From positions 310,001-374,000 of the forward strand of contig NC_060021.1 of NCBI RefSeq assembly GCF_021134715.1: 64,000 bases of DNA. The letters run 5' to 3'. The stretch is from Daphnia pulex (taxonomy: Eukaryota > Arthropoda > Branchiopoda > Diplostraca > Daphniidae). The position numbers and the translations under genes were made by a program. The notes below the pieces were generated by a model. The model ran no database searches. It had not been told where the DNA came from and was given only the letters and a program-made list of their open reading frames with translations. Each line of letters begins with the position of its first letter. Position 1 is the stretch's first letter. Of the stretch, positions 41,941 to 54,934 are shown piece by piece.

Positions 41941-43079
41941 TATCGTCTTTTAGTCTGTGATTTCCATTTTCAAGGCTTGACGAATAAAATTAACTGAAGA
42001 AGTAGCCATGGCAAATCTATCGGATGAGAAAATTCCACAAGAACTCCTCTATCCGTGGTCACTTCTACAAAAAGATCAATATCGTGATAATCGTGGAGAT
42101 CCCCATTCATTGCCCCCAAATCCCGAAAAGTCTGAATGCGAGGAAGGAGACCAGACACCAAAGTATTTCAATGTCAGAGTTCTGAGAGGATACCTTCCGG
42201 AAGCCAAGGATTCTGACAAATATTACCTTTCAGTTTCCACGCGGGTCCAGGAATGGGACGGCAAGATTCGCGAACAGGACAAGAACAACAAGAAAGTCAG
42301 CAAAACCAAAACGATCCGCGGCAGCCAGCCGGAATGGAATCAAGACTTTCCCATCAAGACTCTCAATCCGGAAGCGTGCCTAATAACAATTAAACTGAAA
42401 AAGTCATCGAAATTGGGTTTGAAGACGTCCACGGTCGGCTCCGTCAGAATTTACGTCTCCGCCTTGGAAGTAAATCAAGTCTATAAACTGCAACTGTTCA
42501 AAAACAATTTCTATCCTATCGGCAAAGCTTATCTTGAGGTGGAGATCTTGAATTCGTCTTGAACTTGAATTCGATAAAGGGAACAAAGAAGCAACTAACA
42601 CGCATATTCCCGGCAACTTTTGCAATATTCGTTGATTATACGGAAGGTACTTTTTTCATGATAATGTCCAATTATTTCCATTATAAAACAAACACCAAAA
42701 AGATTTCGAAATAAACCAATTAAAAGAAAAAGTGATTAACGTTAACGAGTTTTGTTACTGATTTTAGTTTACGGGAAAACGGTTGTCAAACAATATTTGG
42801 TCAGATATGGTATCAAAAGTTTCACGTCGTCTCTCATCGAGTGGAGTATGGAGTAACTGAAATTTGAATTCTTAAAATATAACCTGAACGATCTTAGTTA
42901 GTAAGGCATTAGACGTGGTGTGGTTGGTGTAGTAGCAGTAAGAGGGAAATACCTTGTCCCTGCACATTTGTATTCCACAATATGTGAGCTTCACACATGA
43001 GTTTTAGGCTTTTGACAACATGATGGGTATATTGGATGGAAAGTGAGCGCTAAGTCAACTTTTTGGAATGACTGACAGT
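41927..43079. other. Palindrome spacer carrying a C2 gene cassette
   Basis: The non-paired centre has two parts. Bases 41927 to about 42896 are a copy of the small C2 gene with part of its promoter and its 3' flank, in reverse orientation to A 8700-9690. Bases about 42897-43079 are part of a repeat (R) that also flanks the other side. The left join falls inside the gene's promoter; the right join follows the 'aacgatctta' in the 3' flank. Confidence 0.9.
42008..42562 (+). CDS. Small single-C2-domain protein in the palindrome spacer
   Basis: A 184-residue copy of the small C2 protein, intact and in the opposite orientation to copies A and B. It matches copy A rather than B in the linker (YRDNRGDPHSLPPNPEKSEC) and in keeping the 41-base 3' segment. 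Three codons are missing around the first C2 loop (RGYLPEAKDSDKYY instead of RGVNLPEAKEKDSDKYY). Those changes are in frame, so the gene may still be functional. The palindrome join lies upstream between the usual TATA box and the initiator, so the core promoter is altered. AATAAA lies at 42710-42715, about 150 bases after the stop. Confidence 0.82.
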   Translation: MANLSDEKIPQELLYPWSLLQKDQYRDNRGDPHSLPPNPEKSECEEGDQTPKYFNVRVLRGYLPEAKDSDKYYLSVSTRVQEWDGKIREQDKNNKKVSKTKTIRGSQPEWNQDFPIKTLNPEACLITIKLKKSSKLGLKTSTVGSVRIYVSALEVNQVYKLQLFKNNFYPIGKAYLEVEILNSS

Positions 43080-43310
43080 ATGCATCTAAAATTTGAAGAT
43101 ATAAGTTGGTATAGTATAAAAATAAGTAAAGTAGGTCAAGTTAAACCTACACAAGTTACGAAGTTCAATTTGGTATATGAAATCACAGGAATATAAGTAT
43201 TAATTCGCATCCAATTGTTTCACCCCTTTTTTCCTGGTTTCACGATGTAAACACAACAAGGCGACACTAGCGACATCTGGTAATGAGTTTTGAATCCTAA
43301 GTTGGTTGCA
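42897..43310 (+). repeat. Repeat R, copy 3
   Basis: Direct-orientation copy. Its inner 183 bases lie in the spacer, and the rest pairs with copy 2 in the other arm. It includes gcgctaagtcaac and gacagtatgcatctaaaa. Confidence 0.88.
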
Positions 43311-43315
43311 ATATT

Positions 43316-43441
43316 ATTAAAGATACCCGATAATAGAACTCCACCGACAATAGAACCCCAATATTTTATTTTAAAATACCCGACAATAGAACTCCAGTGC
43401 TCGACAGTAGAACTCCACTACGAGACACGGAGACAGTAGAA
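43316..43441. repeat. Cluster of GACAGTAGAACTCCA repeats (right tip)
   Basis: The mirror of 41565-41690. Confidence 0.8.
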
Positions 43442-43465
43442 CTCCGATAATTTGAACTGCGACTG

Positions 43466-43869
43466 TGCAACCAACTTAGGATTCAAAACTCAAGATGTCG
43501 CCAGTGTCGCCTTTGTTGTTGTTAGCTTGTTACAAACGAGGCGAAGCCGAAAAGGGCGAAACCAAACTGTAGCTAATTTATACTTATATTCCTGTGATTT
43601 CAATTACCAAATTGAATTTCGTATCATATGTAGGTTTATCTTGACCTAGTTTCCTTATTTTTATACTGTACCAACTTATTTCTTCAAATTCTAGTCTTCT
43701 AGATGCATACTGTCAGTGTCAGTCATTCCAACAAGTTGACTTAGCGCTCAGTCAATTTCCATCCATTAGGCCCATCATGCTGTCAAAAGCCTAAAAATCA
43801 TGTTTGAAGATCACATGTAGTGGAATACAAATCTGCCGAGATAAGGTATTTCCCCATTACTGCTACCAG
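43466..43869 (-). repeat. Repeat R, copy 4 (inverted)
   Basis: The mirror of copy 1. Confidence 0.88.
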
Positions 43870-44186
43870 ACCATTACAATTCATATTTTCTTATTATTTA
43901 TTGCATAGGTATCCTAAACCATAAGACTTTTCTGAATCTTGCAATTTTTGTGACGCACCCTGCAACACCATGTTTGTTGTTATGGATGCTACTGCAATAC
44001 TTCATGACACTTTCTTTGACATCAGGAAATTTACATCAACCTAAGGAGTAATGCTGTTTGTTGCTGTGAATTCAATTTTTACAGTTTTTTCATCGTGAGC
44101 ATTTCAGTGTGCTTCTTAAAAAAAGGTAAATGGTAAATGCTTTATTCATTGTTATATTTTCAATAATGTAAAAATTTGTTTTACAG

Positions 44187-44429
44187 AGCACGGAGATTCT
44201 TTTGCCAATGCTGACCTTTGTCCATGACGGAAGAAGGATTTTCAACAACATTCTTCTCCATCCTTATCTTCGCGACGCACGCTCATCTAGCTTCACTGCT
44301 TTTAAGCAAGATTTGTTTTACTTCACTGACGACTTGGCGAGTTTCTGGACCACTTCAAGATCGCTTCCGTCAGCTGTTACACACCTGCAGTCACTCACCA
44401 CGGGATTATGCCTAGGTACCGACAATTGA
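44187..44429 (+). CDS. Candidate terminal exon, unknown protein (right arm)
   Basis: The mirror of 40577-40819, with acceptor ttacag at 44181-44186. Confidence 0.3.
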   Translation, partial: STEILLPMLTFVHDGRRIFNNILLHPYLRDARSSSFTAFKQDLFYFTDDLASFWTTSRSLPSAVTHLQSLTTGLCLGTDN

Positions 44430-44690
44430 CTTAATTTCTTAGGTTATCTACCAATAGTCTAGTTGCGTTAGACTGTGTCTGTGTAATAGTTTCCAAAATT
44501 AGGCCCTTCTTGCGCGCAAACAGTTTACTTGGACGTTTCTATTTTCTAACGCTAGATGGCTTTTTGATAATTTGCAGTCTAAACAGCTGTCAAAACAGTC
44601 AGTTTCTGTTACTTTGAACATCTCTTTAAACATTTATCGACAGTTATTTTGTTGAAATATTTAGTGATAACTGACGATTATTATTCCCCC

Positions 44691-45078
44691 AACAAAGCTC
44701 ACTTGTTAAATTTTCGAAAATTGCTTTTTTTTTCTACTTCCGGTTTACTCTTTTCAGTCAGTAGTTCAGTAAATATTCATCTGACGCACAAAAGAACCAC
44801 ATATTCGTGATCCTCGTCGAATTTGTGGTAAAGTTCATGTTTCGTTTTGTACGTTTTCGTACTTCCGGCTTTGAAAATTTTCCTGAACTATAGTTCAGGA
44901 AAATTCTCGATTTTGGCCAAATTTTGGATTTCGTTTAAATCACACTTAATCGACCCCAAATTTCATGGAGATCACGAATATGTGGTTTAATTTGACAACA
45001 GCTCAATGGTTGAGGAGCTGTGGCTACTTCCGGTTGACTTCCGGAATTTTTTTTAAAGACTAGCAAGTGAGCTTTGTT
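44691..45078. mobile_element. Foldback MITE with AACAAAGCTCACTTG ends (right arm)
   Basis: The mirror copy of 39928-40315. Confidence 0.85.
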
Positions 45079-46199
45079 ATGTGTACAGTTTTCAATATTG
45101 TTAGCTAGATTTTAAGAAATTGAAAGCGTGCCTTTTAAGTTTTGAGCCAAAAATAACAGATCGATGTACCTACATGTATTATGTAACTTTTATTGGCATG
45201 TCACTCTAATAAGAATTTTTTCTCTTTCTTCAGATGATGCAGAGGAGACGTCGAGAAGATTGACACCAAAACATCGCCGGTATCTCCAAAGTGTCAGCGC
45301 GGATCATTATTTGTTGTTGGTAATATGTGTTAGTGTTAGTTAACTTGTTGGTTGCCACGCCTTTGTTCTCCCCTGCTCCTTAGCACGGGCTGCGTGCGCT
45401 GTTCGGCCTCGTGGTTTTCATGCCGAGGGGTCGGAAAGTCGCACCAGCCCAAAACTTGCCGCAAGGCGCCTATTAGGCAATGCACCATACCTAGTTCCCC
45501 TTTGTCGATGCGGTGATGGATTCTTCTGTCACCGTGTCAGCCCGGACTTGTCAGCAATGGCAAGTTCCACCTTGGTCATAGATCCTTCAGACGTGGCGCG
45601 TAGAGTAGTAGAGAGCAACCTACGGGTTGTATGGCGTGGCAGCCAACGGGTTAACTTGTATGTATGTGATTGTAAAATGTGGTGGAATTGTGGGTGGAGG
45701 TGGGACAATAAAGCAATTCCTTTTAATGTTTTTGTTTGCTATTTTTCATAACTTGTAATAAAAAAATGTTTAGTTTACAACTTTATGTATTTTTTACAAC
45801 TTTCAAGTTTTACATAAGATATAGGCAAGCAACTGATAAACTCCACATTCTTCAAATAAACTTCTATGATAAACCACACATTATCTCAAACTCTTTTGTT
45901 ACACCAACTTAAGTTAAAAAGAGAGCTGTCAACATCAATCAATTTTAGTAAACACCACACAGTACGTCTCTTTCGTAACTTGCCCTGTAAATGAAAGTTG
46001 TCTAAACACTAGAATATGTCGGAATGCGGAGAGACTAGAGCAATAATCACCTCCAACATACGAAATAGGAAAGACCCAACCAAAATAAGAAAACGTCGCA
46101 ATGTCTTAAGGCTTTTAGGTGGCAAGAGAAGTCGTACACAATGATAACCCAGGTTTTAAAAAAATTATTTCCCTATTAAAGATCAACAATTCCCAGTGA

Positions 46200-47186
46200 C
46201 TAGAAACTATTAAGATATGACCGACAAATCTGAACATACTTATAATATTTAGGAGCGTCCCTGTAGTAAGTTGGAGAAGCGTAAGGTGTGGTGTAATATT
46301 CAGGTGCCTTAGTGGTGTAGTAACTCGGGATAGAGTAATACTTCGGAGCTTCGGTGTAGTTGGTCGGAGCAGCGTAAGTAGTGTTATAATACTCAGGTGC
46401 CTTGGTAGTGTAGTACATAGGGGCCTCGGTGTAGCATAGGTTGTGGTGTAGTAAACTGAAGCCTAGGTGTAGTATTCCGATTCAACGTAGTACGAAGGAG
46501 CAGCCGCTGTGTAGTAAGTTGGGGCTCAGTTGTAGTTGTGTAGCTTAGGGCAGAGTAATACTTCGGGGCTTCGGTGTAGAGGCTCAGGGAAGCACAAGTT
46601 GTGGTGTAATACTCTGGAGCCTTGTTGGTGTAGTACTTGGGCGGCTCGGTGTAGTATTCAGCCGCTTTGGTGGTGTAATAAGTTGGAGCCTCGGTGTAGT
46701 ACCTAGGAACTAGGTAATACTTGGGAGCCTCGGTGCAGCAAGCTGGGGCAACATACGTGTAATTCTCCGGTGACTTGGTGGTTTTAGTACTTTGGAGCCT
46801 CGGTGTAGTACGTTTGATGTTGTAACTCGGGGCAGCATCAGCTTCGGTGTAATACTCTGGAGCCTTGGTGGTGTAGTAATAGTGTGCCTCAGTGTAGTAA
46901 CCGGTTTTTGCGAATGTTGTCGTTGTGTAGCAAGGCGGCGGCGTGGTGCTTTGGTATCCGCCATACCCAGGAGACATCGGTACACCAGTGATCGACCCAG
47001 CCTTCAACGATACGGCAAACGGCAACATCACGACATCACATCAACTGTGCGGTAAATAATTTGAACATTAATATTCAATATGGTACACAAACAGATAGAA
47101 AACAAATAATTTATAAAAACTCCGTGAAACAGAATATTTACCCGATTGCGTACTGATAATACGACGAAGAATGCACTCGGTAACAG
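46200..47186 (-). pseudogene. YYTEAP-type gene copy 3 with most of the repeat region (right arm)
   Basis: The mirror of 37820-38806, with the same frame changes and lost start codon. Confidence 0.75.
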
Positions 47187-47205
47187 TGCACTGCAGTTTT
47201 TCATC

Positions 47206-48271
47206 CATGTTTCTTTGCCAGTATTGTTCTCTCCAGCCAATCGCCCAGATACAACAGCATGGTGAACATGTTCCATACAACAGCGACCCAATTTGATATC
47301 ACAAAAGAACGTAACATCTCCAGTCTAATAAAAAATAAAGTCCAAACCCAATAATTAGAATCTAATTTAACAAGAACTTCATATACTATCTAACAACAAC
47401 ATTAGAGCAGTCAATGTTGGTCAAGTTTTAATCACAAAAGCACAATTAATATGAAATAAAATGTTCAAGGATTCTTACGAAACCGTACCAAACAAACGTT
47501 CGATCATGCTTCAAGCTCGGTATTCACTCGATAACCACCAAAATCTCCTCTCCTCTATTTCCAAACCAAAAGCAACAGCCAAATCCGTGTTTGCGTCCCA
47601 ACCGACAGCAGCGACGACATTGTCAGTTTAAATCTGCTGAAATAATTTTTAGATTTTAATTAACATCGCTAAAACATGTACAGAAATAACTGTTTACCTT
47701 TTGACCATTGTTTAAGGTCAATGCGACCTTGTAGTCTTCCAAAATTACACCCTCAACATTAGTTTTGGGCAAAACATTAACACTTTCCGCTTTCACCTTC
47801 TCGGTTGTCCATTGGCTCAAATATTTAGGAGAACGGGGAACTGGACCTATGTTACCGCCATCGATGTTGCGGAACAGCGCTACGTGCTCGTGGGCATCTT
47901 TTAGGGCACCGCTCAGGGATTGGAAAAGATTTTCGTTTAACACCTAACAAAATAAAGGCCATTTTTAGAGGAATTCGTAGAACTAATTCTATTCGTAGAA
48001 CTAATTCACAGAAATAAATTGCTAGCAATTTAAATAGACTCTTAGATACTATCGAGCAGGAAGATTATCAAAGTTATTCAGCATTCCATAATTTCGTTTG
48101 GCATAAAATGTTTACCTGTGGCAATAACGCACTTGTCGTAGGTGATGGTACGGCCATCGTCAAGTGCGGCTTGCCGACCGAAAATGTCAAGTTTAACGGC
48201 GCGGTGTACACGTACGAATATGTTATCTTTACTATTCAATTCGACGCGATTGCAGTCGAATTCGTCTTGTT
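47206..48271 (-). pseudogene. Unprocessed apoptosis-inducing factor (AIF) pseudogene (right arm)
   Basis: The mirror of 36735-37800, with the same missing NAD-binding part, frameshift and stop. Confidence 0.85.
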
Positions 48272-48345
48272 CTAAAGACAGACAAGGAAGGAAAACAAGT
48301 CATTAGTACATGTTGCACAAAATTACAATAATAAAGAACTCACCT

Positions 48346-48976
48346 TCACTCTTTGCCGTTCCACTGTTTGAAACGAAGTTAATTCGAAACTTCGGGGTTG
48401 CCGTGTTGGGTGTCGGAGAAGCTCACTTGACTGATTTCTGTCGTACTTGGGCGCTCCAGTGTAGAATTCGACAGCCTTGGTGATGTAATACGCTGGAGCC
48501 TCGGTGTCGTAGGTTGGGGCAGCATACGTAGTTGCGTAGTCTCAGTAGGTGCCTCGGTGTAGTACTGTAGCGCTTTGGTAGTGTAGCTCGAGGAGCAGCA
48601 CAAGTTGTGGTGTAATCATCTGGATCCTTGGTGGTTTAACTGTAAACCCAACAGTGCAACCTCGGTGTAGTATCTGGTCATTGCGTATGTTGTTTAGTAA
48701 GGCGGTTGCGTTGCGGTTTGGTATCCGCCTTAACCAGGATACGTTGGTACACCAGTGATCGACCCAGCCATCGACGATACAACAAGCAATAGCAGCATGA
48801 CGGCATTGTTAACTAGACAATATTAAATTTCAACAATATAACGGACATATTATCAAATAGAAAAAAAAAATGAAAATTGATACAAAATTCCACGTAGAAA
48901 TACAGATTATTTACCCGTGATTGCGACCTGGTAATACGACGAAGAATGAAGTTGTTGCCGGGTCGGAGATGCTCAC
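48346..48976 (-). pseudogene. YYTEAP-type gene copy 2, decayed (right arm)
   Basis: The mirror of 36030-36660, with the same lost start and the same TAA. Confidence 0.8.
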
Positions 48977-49189
48977 TCGATTGACTTCTGTTGCCTTTTC
49001 TCTTTCCTTTTAAAAGATTTTCTCTCGTGGTCGACATCAACGATACAACACCCAACAGCAACACAATGCCATAATTAACTATGCAATAAACAACGGGAAA
49101 TTAGTTTTCGAAGGTAACTAGTCGTACCAACAACTAATAACAAGATGGAATAGATTTACAACTTGAAATAAAAATGAACATTTACCCAT
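48813..49189 (-). pseudogene. YYTEAP-type gene copy 1, signal-peptide exons only (right arm)
   Basis: The mirror of 35817-36193 (exons 49189-49186 and 49078-48813). Here the TATA box, initiator and start codon are still continuous. If transcribed it would give a short secreted-type peptide with no YYTEAP repeats. Functional status is uncertain. Confidence 0.6.
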
Positions 49190-49250
49190 GATTGCAAACT
49201 GTTATTACGACGAAATATGGAGTTATTGCCGTGTCGGAGATGCTCACTCG

Positions 49251-49285
49251 ACTGATCCCTGTCAACTTTTCTCTCGCCTTTTATA
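49251..49285 (-). promoter_or_regulatory. TATA box and TCAGT initiator of the YYTEAP gene (right arm)
   Basis: The mirror of 34343-34377, still joined to the original first exon because this arm has no LINE insertion. Confidence 0.75.
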
Positions 49286-49314
49286 CAATTTTTTCTCACC
49301 CCTCCTCTTAAGCC

Positions 49315-49705
49315 TAATGGCTATTTTACCTTCTTGATAATGAAGCAAAACGTCCCGTTCTCACCCAACCTCTACACCAATGCCTGACACCTTTTACGTA
49401 ATGATCTCCATGACCTTCGATTGAAATGCAAACTGGCCTTTCCTTCTGCAGGTGACTTTGCCGGGGATGGGTCTACAATAACCAATATCAAAATGAATAC
49501 CAAAAAGCTTACACTTGCGGCTATTGTACCTTTTTGATAATGAAGCAACACGTGTCATTCTCACCCATCCTCTACACCACTGCATGACACGTTTTACGTA
49601 ATGATCTCCGTGACCTTCGAGCGTCAAGGTCATAGAAACTGGCCTTTTTCTTTCTGCAGGTTGACGTTGCTGGGGATGGGTCAACAAAAACCACTATCAA
49701 AATAA
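49315..49705. repeat. Two tandem copies of a unit of about 200 bases (right arm)
   Basis: The mirror image of 33923-34313, upstream of the uninterrupted promoter in the right arm. Confidence 0.85.
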
Positions 49706-51224
49706 ATATCAAATCATAAATGATAATGGCTTAAATTTTAGTCACTTTAAAAATACCACATTTGACATTTGACTCGTTTCTTCGGTGTCAAATGAATAAA
49801 TCTTCCATTTCGAACCGTTTGAAGGACAGTTGACTTTTTTTTAAATATTCTACTGCAAACTTTTCTAAGTTTCAAACATATTCCTTGCACCTGCGGTCGG
49901 AGAAGAAAATCTAAAAAAAGATAAAAAAAAGGTAAACTATTAATATAAAAAATAGAAATCAAAGCTTCTCATAGAACGGTTGAATAAAATAAGAAATTAG
50001 ACGCAATTGCTAAAGCTCGATAGACTGTCAGAGTTCGTCCGCTACGTTCACAACGAATAACTCAAAAATGAACTTAAATGATCCTAAGTAACCACCCAGG
50101 AGAAGCGGGGGGAATCGTATTTCCACAACTGATTTAGGAGGATTTAAAACGCAAATCAAATGATTGATTGACAATACCTGAACTCTAGGGCTATGGATTT
50201 TGTAACCGCAAATCAACAATGAGATCCTACTAGCAGCTATTTAACATAAATGAATAACATTTACAGGAGCTACCCTTACCCTGTCTTTTACATTGACATG
50301 TCTACCATCTTGAATAGTTGATTACCGCCGGAACCTATCGCGTGTCGTTTGATGCTGCATGAACAAAAGGGAAAAAAATTCCACCCTGTTACATGACCAA
50401 CGCGTTTCTGCCACAATAAAGTATGCGCAAGTAAAACAATGTTTTGACACTCGCTTTGTTTTCGTTGCTAAGCAGTAAAATGTGTTGAAATTTGGGTTTT
50501 GCTCTTCACACCGAATGTAGACGGAAAGGACTCGGCTCGGATATATAAAGGATGGTTGGCTGCAAACAAATTCACATTATTTTCTGCGAAAGCAAAAGCT
50601 TCATGTCATTACCTTTTTTCATTGGGTTTAGCGTTTCGTTCAGTGACTCCTTGTCACAAAAACCACTCAATGGGCAACACCTCCGCGTCATCTGGGTAAT
50701 ACAAACAATCGTATTTGTAGCTTTAGCAATTGACTAACGTGTAATTACGTACCCTCGTTTAAGCCTCGATGGAATGGCAACCCTAAAGGATTCAGGATTG
50801 TCCGGACCGCTCAAAGGAGGCGTTGTTCCAGCTTAAAATTCTTATTGCCCGCACTGACTCGACCAGGGAGATTACCGGGCCATGGTTAAGAGAAACCGGA
50901 AAAAGAGCGAAGAGAGCCGAGGAACAGTTATTACGAGAGCGATTAATCTTAGTAGGCTTCCGGCTTAGACTCATGACCCTCCAACAGATTTCATCGAATC
51001 ATGCGCCTTGCAAGTCCCCGTTCGACCAGTCTACTCCCTTCCTCCTGGTTGTCGCAGCGAGTGAGTGACCACCGGTGGGCGTTGGTTAGTGGTTAATTAG
51101 GGAAACGGGGCCACTGAGAAGGGAGCCCAGATATGCACTTGTAATTTCTAAACATCGATATAATTTATCGATCTTGAATTTCAGCGCGGCCGACCACTTG
51201 TCATTTTCCACCAATTGATAATGT

Positions 51225-52085
51225 CTATCGAACAGCGGCGAGGGTAAACCTGAAAAGAGAATATGAGATCAATTACGAATGCAGTAAATAAATAAAATCA
51301 GGGGAATATACCGGGAACAATCTGCCATAGTTGTTGGAGGAATGAGATCCTTGGAGTATTTTCTCCTCACTTTCTCTTCAAAAGTTAACCTGAAATAAAA
51401 ATAAATATTCTCATTAGATCACAATGACAATAACACAATACCATTTCCATCACTTATGAAGGACATCTGCAACTTTATTCAAAATATATTATAAAATTAA
51501 AAAGAATTTTAAGTGTGTGGTGAAGCTAAAACATTTTTGGTACAACAATAAAGACAGTAAATAAAAATTTTAAAAACTAAACTAAATGTTCTCGTTTCAT
51601 TTTAATATTCTATATGAAACGGAGAAACTACTCTCTTGACCAGTGTTAAAAATTTGAATCCAGCACAGACTTAAAGATTCAGAAACAAATTGAAAGGAGT
51701 GCCAATTTTTAACGGCAAAAATTCCCTGAATAAACTAAAACCCTCCCATCCGGGTTATCACAGTGGAAGCATGACTAACAGCTGGATTATTAGGAGTCAA
51801 GGAGAAATGGCAACAAAAAACAAGGAATCAATTAATTTATCAAATCATATTACCAAATTATGAGTGCCAAATGTTCTCTTCCATTCATGCAAGATCAGAA
51901 TCATCAGATGTTGCCTTGTTGCATGTAGGCCAATGAGCGATACTAAGAGAATACAAAGACTTTACCATTATTGCTTAATTTCTATGCAAAAAATGTCACA
52001 CAACTTACAATTTAGAGAATTTCAGCCTGTTCATAGTGTTAAGTTCATTAGTAATATCTCCACAGATTCTCGACCCTCCCAACAT
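51225..52085 (-). CDS. Candidate short three-exon gene, unknown product (right arm)
   Basis: The mirror copy of 31543-32403, with exons 52085-52009, 51389-51312 and 51249-51225 and the same splice borders and frame conflict in the last exon. Confidence 0.35.
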
Positions 52086-52702
52086 TGTTTCGTTTCTATC
52101 TTGCCACACTTGACTTGAGTTTTCTTTTCTCTCCTTCCTCCTTACGTAGTTTTGATTGAACTCTGTATCGTCTGGAGTATTCTTTAATAGCTTCGCGTTA
52201 AATAAAGCCGAACGATGATTTTTTGATTTCTGGAAAACTCAATTCCTTCTATCCAGAACAAAATGACGTGTAAAATGCTGTCTGGCGTCTGCTCAATGGC
52301 TGAAACTTATTCGCCATGCGCCATCTAGGGACAAATAAAACATTCACGTTAAAATATTATCAGCTACCTGCGTTAGCAAGGTACCGAAAGGATGTTTGTG
52401 ATTAGTTTTCCTATTTAAAAAATCAAAATAGCATATGAACTATAAAAGTTTGGAAAAAAATTATATTCAATCTACAAATAGCTTTTTTATTAAAGCTATT
52501 AAGATATCTATTGGATGTGATGGGATGGCGGATGGCCGCCCATTAATCGCGTCATGGATCCATCATCCGATCCTGTCTGCATAGTGCATATCCTACTGCC
52601 CCCGACTTCTGTACCGAAACGAAACGAAATTCATTTCCATACAAGCTCCTTTTTGGTCGTTTTTTTTTTCCTTCTCAGAAAAAACAACGAATGATTTCTG
52701 CG

Positions 52703-52913
52703 CTGGACCGTTGACGACAGTAGAATTCCACTACACGATAATAGAACTCCAATGAATTCTTTAATTATTTTCACGTATTTTCATGTTCGACAAAGTAGTG
52801 GAGTTCTACTGTCGGGCACTGGTGTTCTATTGTCGGGTATTTTTAATAATACTTAAAAAAAAGGTGTTCTTATGTCTTTGGAGTTCTACTGTCACTGGAG
52901 TTCTACTGTCCAA
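52703..52913. repeat. Cluster of GACAGTAGAACTCCA repeats (right arm, distal)
   Basis: The mirror image of 30715-30925. Confidence 0.7.
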
Positions 52914-53239
52914 TACTCGCATACAAATAAATTTTTGAAAATTATTTAAAATATTTGGATCGCAGCTGATAAAAAGAGCGTACGACTGAGATAGACTTGC
53001 ACCCCTGACCCCAGGATCGCCCAGGATGTTAAAAATAAAATAATGAACAACAATTAATACCGGATAAAGCAAGTCTATTTTACTATTAGTGTTCTCTTGT
53101 ACATGACAAATGATTAATAATGTTAGTTTAAATCAAGCGCCGAATTGTTGTTGCTAATATATTAGGCCAATGTATGTCGATTTTTCAGCGTTATTTCCAA
53201 AAGGGATTTAATCTTGTCTTCATTGTCTTGTCTAACAGA

Positions 53240-54934
53240 CTAAGTGAACTTGAAGACAACGGGGGCGGTGAAGTCGATTGTCTTTTTGGTTCCATCCGAT
53301 TCGGTGACGACGCACTGGGTCTTGTTCCGATAAAAATCGTCGACGGCCGAGTGGGTGACGAATTGATTGTCGGTCGGCCACCCGACGAATTTTCGCAAAT
53401 CACACGGCGGCGGAGCGGTTGGCAGAGGACGATAAAAGACACTGATGGATAGAAAATAAATAATGTTTAAATACAAGAAAATGGAATAGTCATTTTGGGG
53501 ATTGATAGATAGAAAATAAAAACCTGTGAGTGCCTGCGGAATATCGCATCTTGACACCGGCTTTTTCCGTGCACATTCCGGTCAGGAAAACGTCCTCGAA
53601 CGGGATCAAAGGAGTGGTCTGACTGGCAGCCAATAACGGAATAACGACGCTTGAGTGCATGAAATAGGCCGGACCGTTGACGTAATTGGGATAATGACTC
53701 CACGGATACTCTTTGAAAGTCATGTCCCATTTGGCGTAGTCTTTCGCGTATCCCAGCTCCATCCTGATTGGGTAGAAGCCGAAATTGCCGTAGCCAAACA
53801 AACTGTTGTTCGATTGATAGTTGGACCGGACGAAATGAACGAGATTGTGCACGTTTACGTAGACGTCGTCGTCCACTTTGAAAACGAGGTCGACCTTGCT
53901 GGCGCATTGTTGCCGCACCCAGTTGAGCATGGCGATGCCTTTCAGCGTCAAATTGTGGTACGAATCGTCCATTTCGATTTGGACGATGTCCCCGTGTTTC
54001 TGATTCTCTTCTTCGATTCGCTTTTGAATCGAATCGTTTCGAGTCTGACCGAGAAAGAAACCGAATCGGGTGCTAATGCCCAGCAGATTTTTTTCCAGGG
54101 CACTTTTGAGGTGTATCAGCCAAGTTTCTCTGATGTTATTTCGCTCTTTGAAATGTTCCGGAGCCGATATAATCGCTATGAAAACACTTGGGTTCGACCA
54201 AGTGTTATTTGTTATTTCTGCTGCTGGACACGACGGAATGTTGATGGGATATCGAAAAGAAAGAACGTCGTTGATGACTGTTCCGAATTTGGGTATCAAA
54301 GGTTTCGCATTTTTGATTGGCAACATCCCCAATCGAGCCACTGTGTACCGAGTGTAATTGTCTACTCCAGAAAAAGGCGAATTGCGTAAAAAAGACTCTA
54401 GCACGTAGTTATTAAACATTTTACGTTTGTCGTCGCACAATTCTAATTTTTTAATTAATTTCTGTACCAAAACTTGAAGCTCTTGATTATTTGCTCTTTC
54501 TCTACGAAGAGAATTTTCCACATCAGCAATAGTGTCTTTGGCCGGGACCTTTTTTAAGGCATCGATAGTTCCAACAAGTTGATCGATTCGTTTTTTCTCA
54601 TTATGACACCCGAGCCCAAACAACTTTTGTCCGACAGCAGGAATTTGTTCTTTGCATGTAGATGAACCGCTGGCCAACAGCAGTTGTACGAATACAGTTA
54701 GGCATAACGATACAAAAATGAATTTACCAATCATGTTTCTTCTATCAATAAAACGTTCTGGAATGTTATTTGAAAAACAAAACTATATTAAGGTGGAATT
54801 CTATTACGCATAACAGGCGATTGTTTGGCAATGGAGAAACCTTTTTAACAGTATTTGTAAACCCCCCAAAAAACGAAAACAGTATATTTTATTAGCATTG
54901 GGATTCTTTTCTTACCTTTCAAGAACGATGCCAT
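53240..54934 (-). CDS. Beta-1,3-galactosyltransferase-like enzyme, GT31 family (right arm)
   Basis: The mirror copy of the gene at 28694-30388, with exons 54916-54934, 54757-53524 and 53441-53240. The protein is the same. The one base difference I found (near 54306; GCG for GCC, both Ala) is silent. Both arms thus carry an intact gene of 484 codons with all GT31 motifs. Confidence 0.9.
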
